Position numbers and translations under genes: made by a program. The notes beneath the pieces were generated by a model. It did no database searches. It was given only the letters and a program-made list of their open reading frames with translations, and had not been told where the DNA came from. This document shows positions 23,101 to 34,000 of a stretch of DNA of 64,000 bases, piece by piece (position 1 is the first letter of the stretch; each line of letters starts with the position of its first letter). The stretch lies in contig JADFUC010001920.1 of assembly GCA_019722365.1 (NCBI GenBank), positions 207,063 to 271,062 of the forward strand, given 5' to 3'. This stretch comes from Lithospermum erythrorhizon. Lineage: Eukaryota > Streptophyta > Magnoliopsida > Boraginales > Boraginaceae.

Positions 23101-25661
23101 TGTCTAGCGTCATTTGAAGATTGCATCTAAGTGAGCCTAAGCATGACCATGAAGTTATTACTCAAGAGGAAGTTGATCATGATCATTTCATGTTGGCATT
23201 GTTTACCCATACGTACTCGAGGAACCCGATTATGTACTAGAAATGGAAGGATCACCGAGATGTTATCCCAGCGGACAACTGACGATGAACAACCGCCATA
23301 CCCCACTGACCATCAAACTAGATAAAGTAAATTTAAGTGTACAAATGATAGTAACGATCCTTACACATCTTGTGTGGATGAAGTAGAAGGTGAAAAGAAA
23401 GTCTGATGCCATTCAAATATTATAACACTTTCTTCTCTGACAACATAGGTGTCACCTATATTTTAGAGAACTATGTGCATTGTAGTCATATGAGAAGTCC
23501 ATTAAATATAAATGCCTTTATTCGGTATTGCATGTGGTGAAACTCAAGTTGAATCTCCAAGATCAGCCTTGGGGATGTGTGTTCTTCATCAATGAAGAAC
23601 TAAAAATGTATTAGGCCAGGGAATAATGCTTAATCAAGATGCCCGATATAACATGTGCACAACTACATAAGTATCATGTGTGCACTGAAGAAGTGGATAA
23701 GGTTGAAATATCTAATTTTTTTTTTTTGTGATATGAAGAAAGATCCAGATGTTGTTGGAACCTTTGTAATCACGATGTGAAGACGTCAATGATGTTTGGC
23801 ATGTGCTACTATGGATAAAGATGTTGTTCAATATATCAATAGTAGTGTTGCGGGAACCCTTGAGTACGACGGGGTTAAAAATGCAATTTGATCTTTGACA
23901 TGCTCAAAGTGTTTAATGGAGCTAAATGATAAAGTAGCCACATTGGTGGGATTGTAGGGGGGGATTTGTCTAAACCCAAATGAGGCTAATCGACATCGAG
24001 GAAGTATTTGACGATTAATGAAGAAGATCTTTGGAATAATTATTTTAGCAGGTTGTGTGATGAGGTGATAGAATAACTTCAAGGACGAATAAGAAGAAAT
24101 TGAAACTTCGTAAAGAGTTGTTGAGCAACGATGGAGGAAGGAGAATGTTTCCAATGCCGAGGGCATTAAGGCTCAAGAAAATGTTGAAGTAGCAGATGTT
24201 GTACCAAGTGCTATCAACACTTGTATACATGACATAGGCGTGTTCTTGACTAGAAGTGGACCCATTTGAATCCTACATAAATGAAAACATGATGAATCTG
24301 GTGATGTCGAGACAAGCTTTGCCCCGATTAAAGCGAGCATGCTGGAGGAAACATCTCTAGTAGAGGTCCGTGTTAGAGTCCTCTTTGCTAGCAAGGAAAG
24401 TGGTTAGAGAAGTTTTTCCTCACTAGTTTGAAGCTCTTACATTACAGTTGCCTCTTTCCTTGAGTTTATATGATTTATTGAATTGATGAATGTAATCGTT
24501 TGATATCTATAAAAAAAAAAATGATGAATGCAGTGATGATGAATTGCATGGGAGGCAGGCTTGACAAGGACAAGACCTAACTCACAGAGAAGAACTGGGC
24601 ACTTGTCAGACAACCGTTATGGATATTCTTGTCTTGTTGAAGGAAATATGAACATTAAGAAGAATTGTATTGATTGTTGGAAAAGAAGAAGATCCTACAA
24701 AGATGGAGGTTGACCCATTTGTACCAAAAAGAATAAGAGATATTATTGAGATATTTGCTAGGAGAGAAGCCAAAAGAACAATAAAAACTGCTGAAGCTTT
24801 CAAGGAGAAACAGGTTGTTGAACCAATTGCTACCAACAATAGGTATCACAATTTTGATACATGTTGTTATTTTGTAGTAGTATGCCACTTGTTACTCTTT
24901 CAAATAGGCCTTCCAGAAAAAGAAAAAAAAAGGAAGAATAATTGTTAGATGTCATCTATTATTGCTAAGAGGTCTGGGAAGATCATTTGAGAAATATTGG
25001 AGGATCCAAGGAAGAGGAGAAAAAAAATATGAAATAAACTGTCGAACCAAGTGTTGATAATAGATGGTCTTATTATGGGGAGCAGCAGGATGGAAGTTTG
25101 TTGTGTAGCAAAGAAGTGTTACTGAAATGAGTTTATGCTGATAAAGTAGTGCGCTAAATGTGCTAGAAGATGCCAATGTCCTCCTTTTTGTCACAATCCG
25201 TTGGTCATATTGGACAAGGCTATTGAGGGAGCTTGTGTGCAACCATCTGAGAGAGCAGAAGGAAGATGCAATACTTACTAATGATGAAGAAGGTCCCTCT
25301 CGATGACAAATATTTATCGGCTCTCTAAGATGAATGGAAGTGTCATGTGATAGATCATTTTGATGTTATACCAAGTGTTTCGATATGTGAAGAGCTGAGA
25401 ATTTGAAAGTCTATCCTCATGTAAGAATGCGATTGCTCGATTGGATAGAGTTGTTCTGCCAAATAGGGGGAGAGATGTGTTATGCTCTTGATCCATGTGT
25501 GGTTATTCATGGCTTTGAACTTATGATTGTGTTATCGAAATGACTTGAGAAGAGCCAAGATGTCTTACTTTCCAAGGAGATATGTTCCAAGTATTTTCCT
25601 ATTGCGTCAGTGAAGATTTTAACAAAAGAGCAGAAGATTTGATATTTGCCGAAAAACATAT
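20101..25661 (+). other. Outer Copia interior with recurring DVxPSV-coding motif, no pol recognised
   Basis: The 5.5 kb has only short frames. A nucleotide phrase close to gttgttccaagtgtcgatgac recurs, with variation, near 20170, 20345, 20690, 20870, 24200, 25045 and 25370. Where readable it gives peptides such as VVPSVDD, VVPSAIN and VIPSVSI, and related valine/aspartate-rich text (VVDTIDV, VEISKTLVEES) appears between. This suggests a repeat-built coding or spacer cassette carried by a non-autonomous element. No zinc knuckle, integrase, RT or RNase H motif was found on either strand. Confidence 0.45.
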
Positions 25662-25675
25662 CCAAAGGGGGAATT
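25662..25675 (+). promoter_or_regulatory. Polypurine tract of outer Copia
   Basis: The sequence ccaaagggggaatt lies directly before the 3' LTR start TGTTAG, the normal place for plus-strand priming. Confidence 0.75.
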
Positions 25676-26917
25676 TGTTAGTGCATATTGATTGGCTAAG
25701 TTTTTCGTTGAGTTATCATGTATTTTCACAAGGCATGATGCAAGATTGTGATTGTTGAATATCTCTAAGAAGAAGAAAATGATTTATGAGCTTGAATAGT
25801 GCAACTCTGGCTGTCTTATAATATTTATTTGTTAACATGTAGTAACAACGGTTGCGTTCACTGGCTTGTGTGTTTCGATTGGACCTTCTGTGGCGAAGTG
25901 TAAAACATTTATTTCGGGATTGTGAGCTTGAATGTGATCCCCAGGGTTGAAGGGATTTTGTGGTAATGAAGCTTAGAAGCAGCCTTATAGATATGATATG
26001 GAGGGATTTATTACCATAATGGAATAAAGGGAAACTTTTATATGGAGCTTCTCTTTATAAAGGATCAAGAAGACATATTAGAGTTTATCTCTCGCCCATT
26101 ACACTTATTTTCTCTATTGATTTGGTAGCTCGGTGTAATAAGTATGTTATTAAAAGATCCATGTAGCGTATGTGTTGAGTTACTATTGTACTACATTTGT
26201 TGTCTCTGTCACCGACACCTTATTCACAGCTTGATCGGATTTTTATAATAGCTATTATAGTGAGGGGATCTCCTGATGTCAGTAGGAGCTTTGAGTTTCT
26301 AGTATAATGAGGGGATCACCAGCATTGAGGGTAAGCTTTGAGTTTCTAGTATAGTGTGTGAGGGATCCTTGTCGGGGAGCGATATATCGAGTGGAAGTCG
26401 AGGGGCCGAGCTTAGAGAGTAGTGTCAAGTTAGGGGCATGAGCTTGGATGTGGGTTAGAGAATTATAGAGGCGTCGTGGAGATAAGTCATTTTGCAAATC
26501 TAAACCATATACTAAAGCAATCACTTCCACATGCGGTTGCCCCGGATGTAGGTGAGAGTTTTCCTGGCCGGATAACAAATCTCTTGTGTTGCTTACTTTG
26601 TGTATTGCTTGTGTTTCTTTAGCAGCAAGCCCATTATTCCAGTGTCGCTTAGTAGTTGGAATAACGAGATTTGTATCCGCAAATGCGTATATAGTGTCGA
26701 TCCGTACATATTTGTCGTCGGTACATGCGAGAGGCTTGACACATTATACAAACATCCTCTAACATGCAGTACATAACGGTCTGCGAAGCATGTTGGAGTT
26801 GGATTGATTACTACTGTATAGATCTTTATTTGTCCTGAGGTTGTATGGCTGTCAACTCTTGAGTACGATAGATACCTTCTTGATTGTTTTTAAAGATTAG
26901 ATTATACCACTTTTTCA
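25676..26917 (+). repeat. Outer Copia 3' LTR
   Basis: It starts tgttagtgcat directly after a polypurine tract and ends ccactttttca, the same terminus as the 5' LTR (ccactttttca at 19538-19548). Its length of 1242 bp fits the combined 5' pieces of about 1150 bp plus the missing start. A related LTR start (tgttagtgcat) occurs at 28059. Confidence 0.78.
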
Positions 26918-27331
26918 CACAATGTAGACAATAATCATCATATTAAGAATATTAGAGCTTTAATATTCTTGAAGAATTTAGAGAATTTATCTTTGTTTTT
27001 GGTAGGCTTTGTTTTTGAGATTTTCGCTGATAAGAAAATACTCAACTGATAGACTAGTTAGTGGTAGGGCTTGTAACAATCTTTCTGGTTATAGTGAATT
27101 TTGCGGCAATGACAAGGCGTCGCTTTTACATTGAAGGGAACTTTGTATAAAAATCTGTGTCTGTTTATTTCACGCGTGTTCATGTCGTTCTTATTGCTTG
27201 CTTGAAACTCCGGAAGGAATTTTGGGACTTAAATCCATACAATTGAAAACCCTAATATTCTTCATAACTTGTCTATATATAGGCAAAAGGCTTCTACCTA
27301 ACTAGGTATAATTTGGGCTCCAAGTTGCTTA
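26918..27331 (-). other. Interior remnant of the inverted-repeat element
   Basis: This is the only part of the element interior not replaced by Copia DNA. On the minus strand a TATA-like tatatatag (about 27277-27285) follows the inverted repeat by some 45 bp, so the end could carry a promoter directed inward. No coding frame was recognised. Confidence 0.4.
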
Positions 27332-27484
27332 GCCTCCAAACAATTCAAACTTGTCCATCAAGTTATCCAAACTTGTTTATCAAGTTGCCTCAAACACTTA
27401 GCCATCAAATTATCTAAACTTGGCCACCAACTTATCCAAATACATACTCCAACAACTCCAAATATAACTTCATACCCCAACAAC
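27332..27484 (-). repeat. Right terminal inverted repeat
   Basis: On the minus strand this 153-bp block parallels 9416-9568, including agttatatttgga, ggccaagtttagataa, ggataacttgatgg and caagttt near the inner end. It is followed on the right by TATA and by the continuing paralogous flank. Confidence 0.75.
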
Positions 27485-27488
27485 TATA

Positions 27489-27745
27489 ACATTATTTATG
27501 ATTTAATGTTTAGTAGAATAAATTATACTACATGACAAGAAATGTGAGCTTCAATTGAGTTGTGATGTTAAAATTTTTTTGAGTGATGCGTCAGTATGAA
27601 CATCAACTCACTTATTCAATCCGGAAGCCCAGGAAGGATTGGCGGCAACAAAGACTTCATCCCACCATTTCTAACTACTTGAGCTCCGCCGACTAAATCT
27701 ATGTCTACTTGAACATAGAGATAGTTTAGTCTGACTTTCACCTTT
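27489..27745 (+). repeat. Right half of the duplicated CRK-upstream block (orphan promoter)
   Basis: The first part (27489-27560) parallels 29031-29105: tttagtagaata, actacatgacaagaaatgtg and agcttcaatt are shared. The later part (about 27645-27745) parallels 30860-30960 just upstream of the intact CRK start: acaaagacttca, aactacttgagc/aactacttacaa, gatagtttagtctga/gatagactagtctga and ttcacctttaaatt/ttcacccttaaatt. The intact gene's ATG would follow some 45 bp later, but no CRK coding follows here. This looks like a promoter remnant of a lost CRK copy. Confidence 0.65.
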
Positions 27746-28058
27746 AAATTTGTATGGCTATGTGTTCCATTTTATGTGTTGTTTATGTTTTGGTTATATT
27801 TTTGGGATAAATATAGGAGATAGTCTGGATGGAGAATCTTATAGTGGAGTTTTTTTGTGTTTCTTTTGGATGTCCTGGAGGTGTTAGCTTATATTAGATG
27901 TTTTTAATTTTGACACATGTTTAGCCATATGTTTCTAATAGTTGTGATGACATTTGGTTATTATGTGTTTTCTGGCCATCTTTTCGTTGATTATATACGC
28001 TATCTTGTTACGTGTAGGGTTCTCGGCCAGTATTAAAACTTGTATCAGCGAGGGAGTT

Positions 28059-28750
28059 TGTTAGTGCATGAAGATTGACCAAATATTTCGCTATGTCATT
28101 CTAACGGTTAATAGCGGATGGTTGTAGCAGCTCGAAGTGGACAAAGATGTTTGATTGATATGATTTATTTGATTATTGGTGATAATGGAAAAAGAAATAT
28201 TGGATCTTCAATTAAGAGATCCATACGTCTCTTGTGTAAGCAATGATCGAAGTCTTTATTATTTTCGAGATGGAAAGTTTTGTTTATGGAAGTTATTTCC
28301 ATAAACTTGAATGTAATCTCTGACTATATAAAGACCTCGTATGCGAGACCCTAGCGGCTAGCACTTACATGTAATATATTAATGCGCATTATTTTGTGAG
28401 GAAAAAGATTTGAGAGTTTTTGTTTGTGTTTGTAGGTTGAATATACGGAGTTGTTTTATAAAACTCTTTTAGAGTTGTACCACTGTTGCTAACACTCTAT
28501 TACGACAGTCTTGCTTTTATTTTATTACCACTTGTATAAATCACATATTGGGAGAGTAGTGTAACGTGAAGGAGATGTGTTTGAAGTGAGGAAAGCGAGA
28601 CTTATTCACCGATATAAGAAATAGAGGCGTAATAGAATGTGGAACATTCATATAAGTCTTTGATTGTAAATTCGAGATCTAGTAGAATTTTTCACTAGAC
28701 TCTTTTGCCCACCGAATTATTAGGTCGTATTCTTGGCTGAGCTGAGTTCT
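28059..28750 (+). mobile_element. LTR related to the outer Copia, truncated or solo
   Basis: It starts tgttagtgcatgaagattga after the purine-rich gcgagggagtt, in parallel with the outer 3' LTR start (tgttagtgcatattgattgg). A TATA-like ctatataaagacc lies at about 28323. The right end is not defined. About 300 bp of upstream DNA (27760-28058) could be the end of the element's interior, but nothing coding is recognisable in it. Confidence 0.5.
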
Positions 28751-28871
28751 GTCCTGTTATATTATTTACCTTTTTCCATTTTATTTTATTTGTTTATATA
28801 CTCGTGTAATGTAAGTGTTGTTAACAATTATATTGATAATTAATTAACTCAAAATGAACGATTCCATTTTT

Positions 28872-29105
28872 TTTATTTTAAAATTCGGATGAAATGTGGA
28901 ATTGTCTCCATATAAGCATCCGTTGTTCTTGATTCTTCTGTTCCCACATATTTCTTGAACCAAAACACTTTAATGAATTTGTCCTGAAAAATCTGCAAAA
29001 TGCAGCATCATCAACATTCGACGCTGTAACATTTTTTAATGTTTAATGTTTTGTAGAATAGTACTACATGACAAGAAATGTGAGCTTCAATTAAGTTGTA
29101 ATTTG
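28872..29105 (+). repeat. Uninterrupted paralogue of the nested insertion site
   Basis: It matches 9285-9411 and then, without a gap, 27489-27560. It therefore represents the site before insertion of the 18-kb nest, in a second copy of the CRK-upstream segment about 2 kb before the intact gene. Confidence 0.75.
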
Positions 29106-29535
29106 ATAATTTTTGGAAGAAGCAATAAATTGGGTCATCTTGGAAAAGTCCGACCAATAATGCCGAGACCATTCAGGTCAATTGAACAACGTGAGGCAAT
29201 TATTCTTCACTTTTATCTGTTTAGTTGTAGACAATTTCTTCTTACTTTTTAGTTTTGATGTTTTACTTTATATATAGATATATTTGAATATGTTGTAATC
29301 TGTGATATGGATTGGATTAATGAATACATAATGGACTATTGACCCTTTATATAGAAGATTTAATGGTATGGCCGAGACAAAAAGAAATCGAAATGTGAAA
29401 TTAATTCGAGGGTTAAGTTGTAATCTTGTCGCGTCACAGAGGCGCCCAGCTTTCACAGTATTTCTTATAAATACTCATTATATGCTTTCATTTGGAGTAA
29501 TGCTAAGCTGAGAAGCTCTACTATTCAATAGGCTG
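29106..29535. other. Intergenic DNA, no gene recognised
   Basis: This AT-rich sequence has only short chance frames, and no terminal repeats or known motifs were seen. Confidence 0.5.
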
Positions 29536-29539
29536 TTAA

Positions 29540-29760
29540 AACACCGAAACTAAGCTTGGCGTCGTAGTAGGCTGCCGATCGGCTTGGCCGTGGGGAATGC
29601 AGATCACTGCTTTTTGGGTTTCATCACGGAGAGCGTGGAGGCCGAGGCCATCGCGAGGAAGTAGCAGCTCGAGCGAGGAGTGGGGCATATGTCTGGCCAA
29701 TGCTAGTAGCATGCTCTGATAGCCGAGAATCGCGTATCTGACAGTATAAATCCACATCAA
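29540..29760 (-). other. GC-rich island with a coding-like start on the minus strand
   Basis: This patch is clearly richer in G and C than its flanks. On the minus strand an ATG near 29655 opens ASASTLSVMKPKKQ before a stop, which looks like the serine/alanine-rich start of a plastid-targeted protein. The other minus frame (29787-29536) has no recognised product. It could be a captured gene fragment or LTR debris. Confidence 0.25.
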
Positions 29761-30114
29761 ATTTTCCTCTATTCCTTTCACAAACATTTAGACAAAATGA
29801 AAATATATTTTGGGATTTACTAAAATGGCAAAATGTCATTTATATTAAGGGGTGGAGGGAATAATTTTTTTTTGTTAGTTGGCTTTTAATTTTTGTACAA
29901 TCCAAACGTTTTAGGTGAAATGATTAAATGAAGTTTCCATCGTTAATATAAATATTATTCGAACAATATTTTAAAATATTTTATTTTTATTTAGTGTAAG
30001 AGAGTTAAAATTAAAATTAATAATCGAAATAGTATCCAAACATCCTTTTAACCATTCAACTCGGATTCCTTCCATTCAAATAAATCATTAGAATATGTTA
30101 AGGGTTCGGATAAA

Positions 30115-30830
30115 TTGACTGGAGTAAGAGAAATGTAAATGGGAGACCAAGATTTGTTGTTTGGCAGTTGGCACTCAGGTCTTTATCAGTACCATTATAA
30201 TATGTCCTTAATTTCAACAGCAATCAACGTTGTCAATCCTGCTTTCCATCCGCTATATTGTAATTCCTGGAAAATAGTACTACTACAAAAATAAGAAAAT
30301 TCATTTTGTTGACTTATCAACATTGGTCAACAGATCCAATTGCCACACGCCATATCGGAGGTTAGAAAAGATCAAGGCCCACTCAATTTTGAAAATATTA
30401 AAATATAAATAAATTTAAATAATATTCTCTCCGTCCCTATTTAGTTGGTAAAGTAGAAAAAAAAATTTGTTCCTTTTTACTTGATTATTTATTTTTTCAA
30501 TATAATATTTTACATTAAACTTTTAAATTCTTTAATATCATTGGTTTGTATCCTAATATTATTTAACATTATTGATTTATAATTTTATCTTTCCTTGAAA
30601 ATAGTAAAATTAATTATATTCTTAATAAAGTAATTTTACACTATATGATCAAGTAAATAGGAACAGGGAATATACAACTAGTCCCCCCATAATTAAAAAA
30701 TACCCTCTAAACAGATTTAATGCTTTTGAGTTCTTAAATTTCTGTTTAAGTTGGGCCATTCCACACGTGGTTGAACTTTTGCCATGTAGATGTTATTATG
30801 ATCTATCCATGCCATAGTTGACCCTTGACT
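30115..30830 (+). promoter_or_regulatory. W-box cluster upstream of the CRK gene
   Basis: TTGACT lies at 30115-30120 and 30309-30314, the reverse form GGTCAA at 30325-30330, TTGACC at 30818-30823 and TTGACT at 30825-30830. TTGAC[C/T] is the binding core of WRKY factors, and many CRK genes respond to pathogens or salicylic acid through such sites. The last pair is about 180 bp before the ATG and lies outside the MITE. Confidence 0.5.
30425..30670. mobile_element. Stowaway-like MITE
   Basis: The left end reads ctctccgtccctatttagtt; the right end, on the minus strand, reads ttccctgttcctatttactt. These are imperfect inverted repeats of the type found in plant Tc1/mariner-derived Stowaway MITEs. 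TA flanks both ends (aata before, tata after). The body is very AT-rich with no coding capacity. It lies about 340 bp upstream of the CRK start, inside the likely promoter. Confidence 0.68.
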
Positions 30831-31007
30831 TCATAATTGCCGTTCTAGTACGTTAAGGAATAGAGACAAAGACTTCACAACAAATAAATTTAAAGCATGA
30901 CTTCCAACTACTTACAAATAAAGATAGACTAGTCTGAAATTTCACCCTTAAATTCTTGTAGAAAGAAGCTAGAGTGATCTCAGATATTAGTTCATCTTCT
31001 AGTTCTA

Positions 31008-34000
31008 ATGGTGACCTATTATGGTATCCGATGTAGTCTCTTGAAAGTCTTGATTGTGGTTTGTGAGCTTCAGTTGTGCATCCTTATTGCCAATGCTCAG
31101 GCTCCTGAACCTTTGTACCATTATTGTCCAAACACGACCACTTATAACCAGAATAGCACTTATCAAACTAATCTCAACAGATTTCTCTCTAATGTATCTT
31201 CAACCAAAAACTTGTACTTAAATGCAACTCAAGGTAACAATGCCCCAGATGTCGTATATGGCATGGGACTATGTCGTGGGGATATTGCTATTGATTCTTG
31301 CAATGAATGTTTAAGAATTGCTACTACAGATATTATCCAGAGATGCCCTAGGGAGAAAGAATCTATTATATGGTATGATCAATGCATGCTCCGTTATAAC
31401 AATATTTCTTTCTTTGGTAACATGGCTACAGTACCTGGTCTCTTCATGTGGAATATGAATAACGTCTCAGATCCAGCCCTTTTTGATCAAGTCTTGGGGG
31501 AGGTTATGGATAGGCTGATTGATAATGCATCCGGAACAGGAAATGTTCGTTCCTTGAGAGGTTTTGCAACAGAGGAGGCTAATTACACAAGCGTAATCAA
31601 ATTGTTCAACCTTGTTCAGTGTACACCAGATTTATCAAGCCTTCAGTGTAGTCAATGCTTGCGTGAGGCTCTTGCTAATCGACCGGCTGGAAAGCAAGGT
31701 GGGAGGGTTCTATATGTTAGTTGTACCCTCAGATATGAAATATATCCTTTTTACAATATTTCTGCGCCCCCTCCATCCCCGCCTCCATCACCAGTACTTC
31801 CTCCTCCTCCTAATAATACAGCTCAAGTCCCTGATACAGGTTCAGGAGGTAAAGCTTCATATTTTAGTTTACTTTGAACTAGTCTTATTTGTTTTTTTGT
31901 CTGTTCAATGTTAATCGATTCATTTATTGTTAATGAATGCCATCTGGACAATTCCTTTGTTCAAATGTAGGAGTATAAATGGTAGTTTTCAGTTTTCATA
32001 AATATTCATGGATGCGTTTGAATCACAAGCACTTTTAAGGCAGTTGTATGGTATTAAAATGGTATATGAGCATGCATATTATAGTCTTTACGAGAAATAT
32101 AGGCTTCAGCATCTAGAAGCATTTCAATGCTGCTGAATTCAAGCTTCAGTTGAAGTTCGATCACCTTGAATAATTAGCTTCCATTAGTAGTTAACATTTG
32201 GATCTGAGTTCTGACAGGAAAACATATGTTGATTGATTCACATCTTCTGCAAAACAAATAGTTTAGACTCATCGACCTTTTTTAGTTTTTAGTTATCACT
32301 AGGGACATGTTTTAGTTTTTTACTCCGACTGAAAAAAACCATACCTCTCTGGTCTCTCCTGAAAATGTTTCTTCTTACAGGAAATGGAGGACTTTCCACA
32401 GCAGTGATTGTTGCTATTGTTATTCCCATTATTATTTCCATAGTTCTCTTTACATTGGCCTTTTGTTTAATAAGAAGAAAGGCGAAGAAGCAGCAAAATG
32501 TTAGGATTGACGCAACAGGTCAAAAATTAGAATCTCAAGCCATTTACTTATTTTTTGTTTCATTCCATTTGTCTTCTTACTTTTTTTTTTCTCTTGGAAA
32601 ACAATAGGGAGTGTCGATGGAAATAATATATCGGCAGCTGAATCTCTCCAATATGATTTAACTAATATTAAAACTGCTACGAACAACTTCTCTGCTGACA
32701 ATAAAATTGGCGAAGGTGGATTTGGAGAAGTGTTCAAGGTAGAATCAACCAATTTGATTGTCATATAGGCCTTGCACAATGATTATTTAGTATTTTGATG
32801 ATTGATGATTCATGTTCAGGGTACTCTTAATGGTCAGCAAATAGCCGTGAAAAGGTTATCCAAGACCTCAGGCCAAGGTGAACAAGAATTCAAGAATGAG
32901 GTTCTAGTTGTTGCCAAGCTTCAACACAGAAATCTAGTGAGGCTGCTGGGATATTGCTTGGATGAAGGAGAAAAGATTCTCATTTATGAATTTGTGCCAA
33001 ATAAAAGCCTTGATTTCATACTCTTTGGTTTGTGCTATTATATACAGAGTACTAAAGTTTTACTTGGTTTGTTACAAGCACTAATTTGAATGGGTTTAGC
33101 TGTCTCAGATATGAATAGGAACCCAGTCTCCTGGGACGGAGTATGATTAACTTAGAATTTATATTTTGCCCTTTCCCAATTTGATTGGCATATCTCCCTT
33201 TTCTAGAATTCCTAACCTATACCTTATTCGGGTAATTAAGAACCAACTAGATTACTGACTCTGCTGGATTTGGAAGCCTTTAGTTTTAGAGAAAGATGAT
33301 ACTTGATAATCAAATCTTCTAATCATAAATCTAGACTGTTTTCCTTTTGATTTAATCTGTCTTAACTCTATTTTGAAGACCAAGGGATGCAGCAGTTATT
33401 GGACTGGTCAAGACGATACAAAATTATTGTTGGAGTGGCGAAGGGCATTCTTTACCTACATGAAGATTCACGCCTTCGAATTATTCATCGTGACCTCAAA
33501 GCGAGTAATGTCTTACTCGATAGCGATATGAATGCAAAGATAGCAGATTTTGGCATGGCAAGAATAGTTGGCGCTGACGAATCTCAAGTAAACACAAGTC
33601 GAGTTGTTGGAACTTTGTAAGTTTGTCCAGTCTGTTAAAACATTTTCACACTCGTGCTCTTCTCTTTTAAATACGGAGTACTAATTTTACATCATTATTG
33701 GTATTATGATGATCAATTGGTCTTGTGCATTGTTTTCTTGAATGTTGAATGCTTGCTTCTGAACAGTAAGTCGAAATTTAAGGGTCATTTGAGAAATAGA
33801 AATCCAATCTTATAAATATCTTCAACATGAATTGTTGTTTCAGTGGATACATGTCTCCAGAGTACGCCCTGCATGGTCAGTTTTCTATCAAGTCTGACGT
33901 ATTCAGTTTTGGAGTTCTTGTGTTGGAGATCATAAGTGGAAAGAAGAACTTTACCTTCCACCAGTCAGGAAATTCGGATGACCTTCTGAGCTATGTAAGT

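Larger units (their letters stand above)
9578..26917 (+). mobile_element. Outer Copia-type LTR retrotransposon, gag-only interior, interrupted by a second Copia
   Basis: The LTRs are 9578-9883 plus 18707-19548 (5', split and lacking its first 55 or so bases) and 25676-26917 (3'). Parallel text includes cacaaggcatgat, aagattgtgattgttgaat, gatatgatatggagggattt and, in both second halves, tctctattgatttgg, caccgacacctt and aacaaatctcttgtgtt. A tRNA-Met-type primer site follows the 5' LTR and a polypurine tract precedes the 3' LTR. Only a gag fragment is recognisable inside; no RT, integrase or RNase H could be read in 6.1 kb. Confidence 0.72.
9412..27488. mobile_element. Foldback/TIR element with 153-bp inverted termini, filled by nested Copia elements
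   Basis: The left end starts gttgttgaag at 9416; the right end, read on the minus strand from 27484, starts gttgttgggg. Both are followed by parallel text for 153 bp, ending in ttggaggc (left) and its complement (right). TATA flanks both sides (9412-9415 and 27485-27488). Joining the flanks gives aacactataacatt, which matches the uninterrupted paralogue near 29020-29035 (cgacgctgtaacatt). Only about 410 bp of element interior is visible (26918-27331) and it has no transposase. The superfamily is undetermined. Confidence 0.65.

Noticed and set aside
9416..27484. The two 153-bp ends as LTRs of one retrotransposon
   Set aside because: They are in inverted, not direct, orientation, and neither has an adjoining primer site or polypurine tract.
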